A stretch of 64,000 bases of DNA, from the NCBI RefSeq assembly GCF_002251795.1, contig NZ_NOXU01000029.1:1-64000 (forward strand). Reading direction: 5' to 3'. Both the position numbers and the translations under genes were made by a program. The notes under the pieces were generated by a model. The model was not told where the DNA came from. It saw only the letters and a list, made by a program, of their open reading frames with translations, and did not search any database. Below are positions 63,359-64,000 of the stretch, piece by piece. The stretch is from Niveispirillum lacus. GTDB lineage: Bacteria; Pseudomonadota; Alphaproteobacteria; Azospirillales; Azospirillaceae. Every line of letters begins with the position of its first letter. Position 1 is the stretch's first letter.

Positions 63359-64000
63359 TCAGCGTTTATCCAGGATGGCGATATCGATAACGGCACTGCC
63401 ATCGCCAATGCGGCCGATCTTCTTCATCGTCCCCCGCTGTACATCCAGATTGTACAGGGTTCCGCCGGCAACGGCGCGGCCATGATATTCGTCCTGGGCG
63501 TCGGTAAAGATGTCGACCCCTTCCACAATGGTCCCCGCGGGCACACCCAGCGGCCCAATGGTCCGCAGCACACCGTCATTTGGCGGGTCCTGTGACAGCC
63601 AGGCCCCGGTGCCGCTATCGACATTGAATAATTGTGTCTGCGTCGCGCCGGCAAAGGAGTTGATATAGGCACCAGCATAGACGGCGGGCGTTTTACCGGC
63701 ATTCACCTTGTCGTTGGGATGATAGGCCAGCGGCTTGTCCACAGCGACCTGACCGGTATCAACATTGACGCGCAGATTCTGACCGTCCGAGCCCATGACG
63801 CGCAGCCGGTCGGCCTGCGGGTTAAAATCCACCACCACATGGTCAATGGCCGTCAGGGCAACCGACAATTTCGGACCGGCGGCGGCGGCGCCTGTTGCCA
63901 GATCAATGGTGTAAAGGCGGTTATCGGTCGCCAGACCATAGAGTTTCCCAGTGGCCGGGCGGACATCCAGGCCCAGCAACTTCCCCGTCACCCCGGTCAC
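63359..64000 (-). CDS. DUF4394 protein, 3' part only
   Basis: The last 213 codons of a gene that enters from the right edge. Repeats of the type LLGLDVRPATGKLYGLATDN, RLYTIDLATG and DFNPQADRLRVMGSDGQNLRVN define DUF4394, a beta-propeller-like extracellular domain. The N-terminus is beyond the window. It precedes the cupredoxin and probably shares its transcript. Function unknown. Confidence 0.88.
   Translation of the reverse strand: MTGVTGKLLGLDVRPATGKLYGLATDNRLYTIDLATGAAAAGPKLSVALTAIDHVVVDFNPQADRLRVMGSDGQNLRVNVDTGQVAVDKPLAYHPNDKVNAGKTPAVYAGAYINSFAGATQTQLFNVDSGTGAWLSQDPPNDGVLRTIGPLGVPAGTIVEGVDIFTDAQDEYHGRAVAGGTLYNLDVQRGTMKKIGRIGDGSAVIDIAILDKR

Overview
The window is GC-rich, densely coded chromosomal DNA from an alphaproteobacterium. 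The tig-clpP-clpX order, the glnB-glnA pair behind a sigma-54 promoter, the HWE-kinase remnant, the large TonB-dependent receptors and the style of the two-component genes fit Rhodospirillales, probably near Azospirillum/Niveispirillum. That placement is inference from gene content. No rRNA operon, CRISPR array, prophage or insertion sequence is visible. Three tRNA genes are present: Leu(UAG), His(GUG) and Pro(GGG).

Left part (0-13 kb): the 5' end of etfB, a single-domain response regulator next to a frameshifted response-regulator/HWE-kinase remnant, an IclR regulator divergent from malate synthase G, a GTG-started aldehyde dehydrogenase, and a GNAT / semialdehyde dehydrogenase / tartrate-D-malate dehydrogenase operon. 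A large TonB receptor follows, with an AT-rich upstream region. Middle part (13-31 kb): tig-clpP-clpX, tRNA-Leu, an orphan AceE/transketolase-like E1, the NAD(P)HX repair gene nnr, tRNA-His, glnB-glnA, an ABC-2 permease, a PanE-like reductase, rplM-rpsI and a TPR glycosyltransferase-like gene. From 30 to 46 kb: a 1189-residue hybrid histidine kinase, mntP under a probable manganese (yybP-ykoY) riboswitch, an MFS transporter, cutA, tRNA-Pro, a DnaQ-BRCT exonuclease, a YdbH-like envelope protein, two cyclophilins, an ABC-2 exporter, an Ada-AlkA fusion that has lost its glycosylase domain, a PEP-mutase-like enzyme and a DMT transporter.

The right part (46-64 kb) has a copper theme. A DUF2946 leader protein, a TonB receptor and a PepSY membrane protein form an operon of the type controlled by the copper-responsive upstream regulator CruR in Bordetella pertussis. 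The DUF2946 protein ends in the RAPP arrest motif but has CPFM where CXXC is expected, and a 9-bp perfect hairpin straddles its stop codon, where an arrested ribosome would mask it. Nearby lie copA with a textbook CueR-type operator and a periplasmic cupredoxin downstream of a DUF4394 gene. Import (TonB/PepSY), export (CopA) and periplasmic handling of copper may thus be grouped here. Between them lie a short RNase J homologue, a DUF3445 haem-demethylase-like protein, two thioesterases, an aldo/keto reductase, a MOSC protein, a second ClpP, a PuuC-like aldehyde dehydrogenase, a DUF1801 protein and an EamA transporter.

The most useful things to test are the DUF2946 leader with its stop-codon hairpin, the Ada-AlkA fusion without a glycosylase, the short RNase J, the mntP riboswitch whose last bases are the ribosome binding site, and the AT-rich island upstream of the first TonB receptor.
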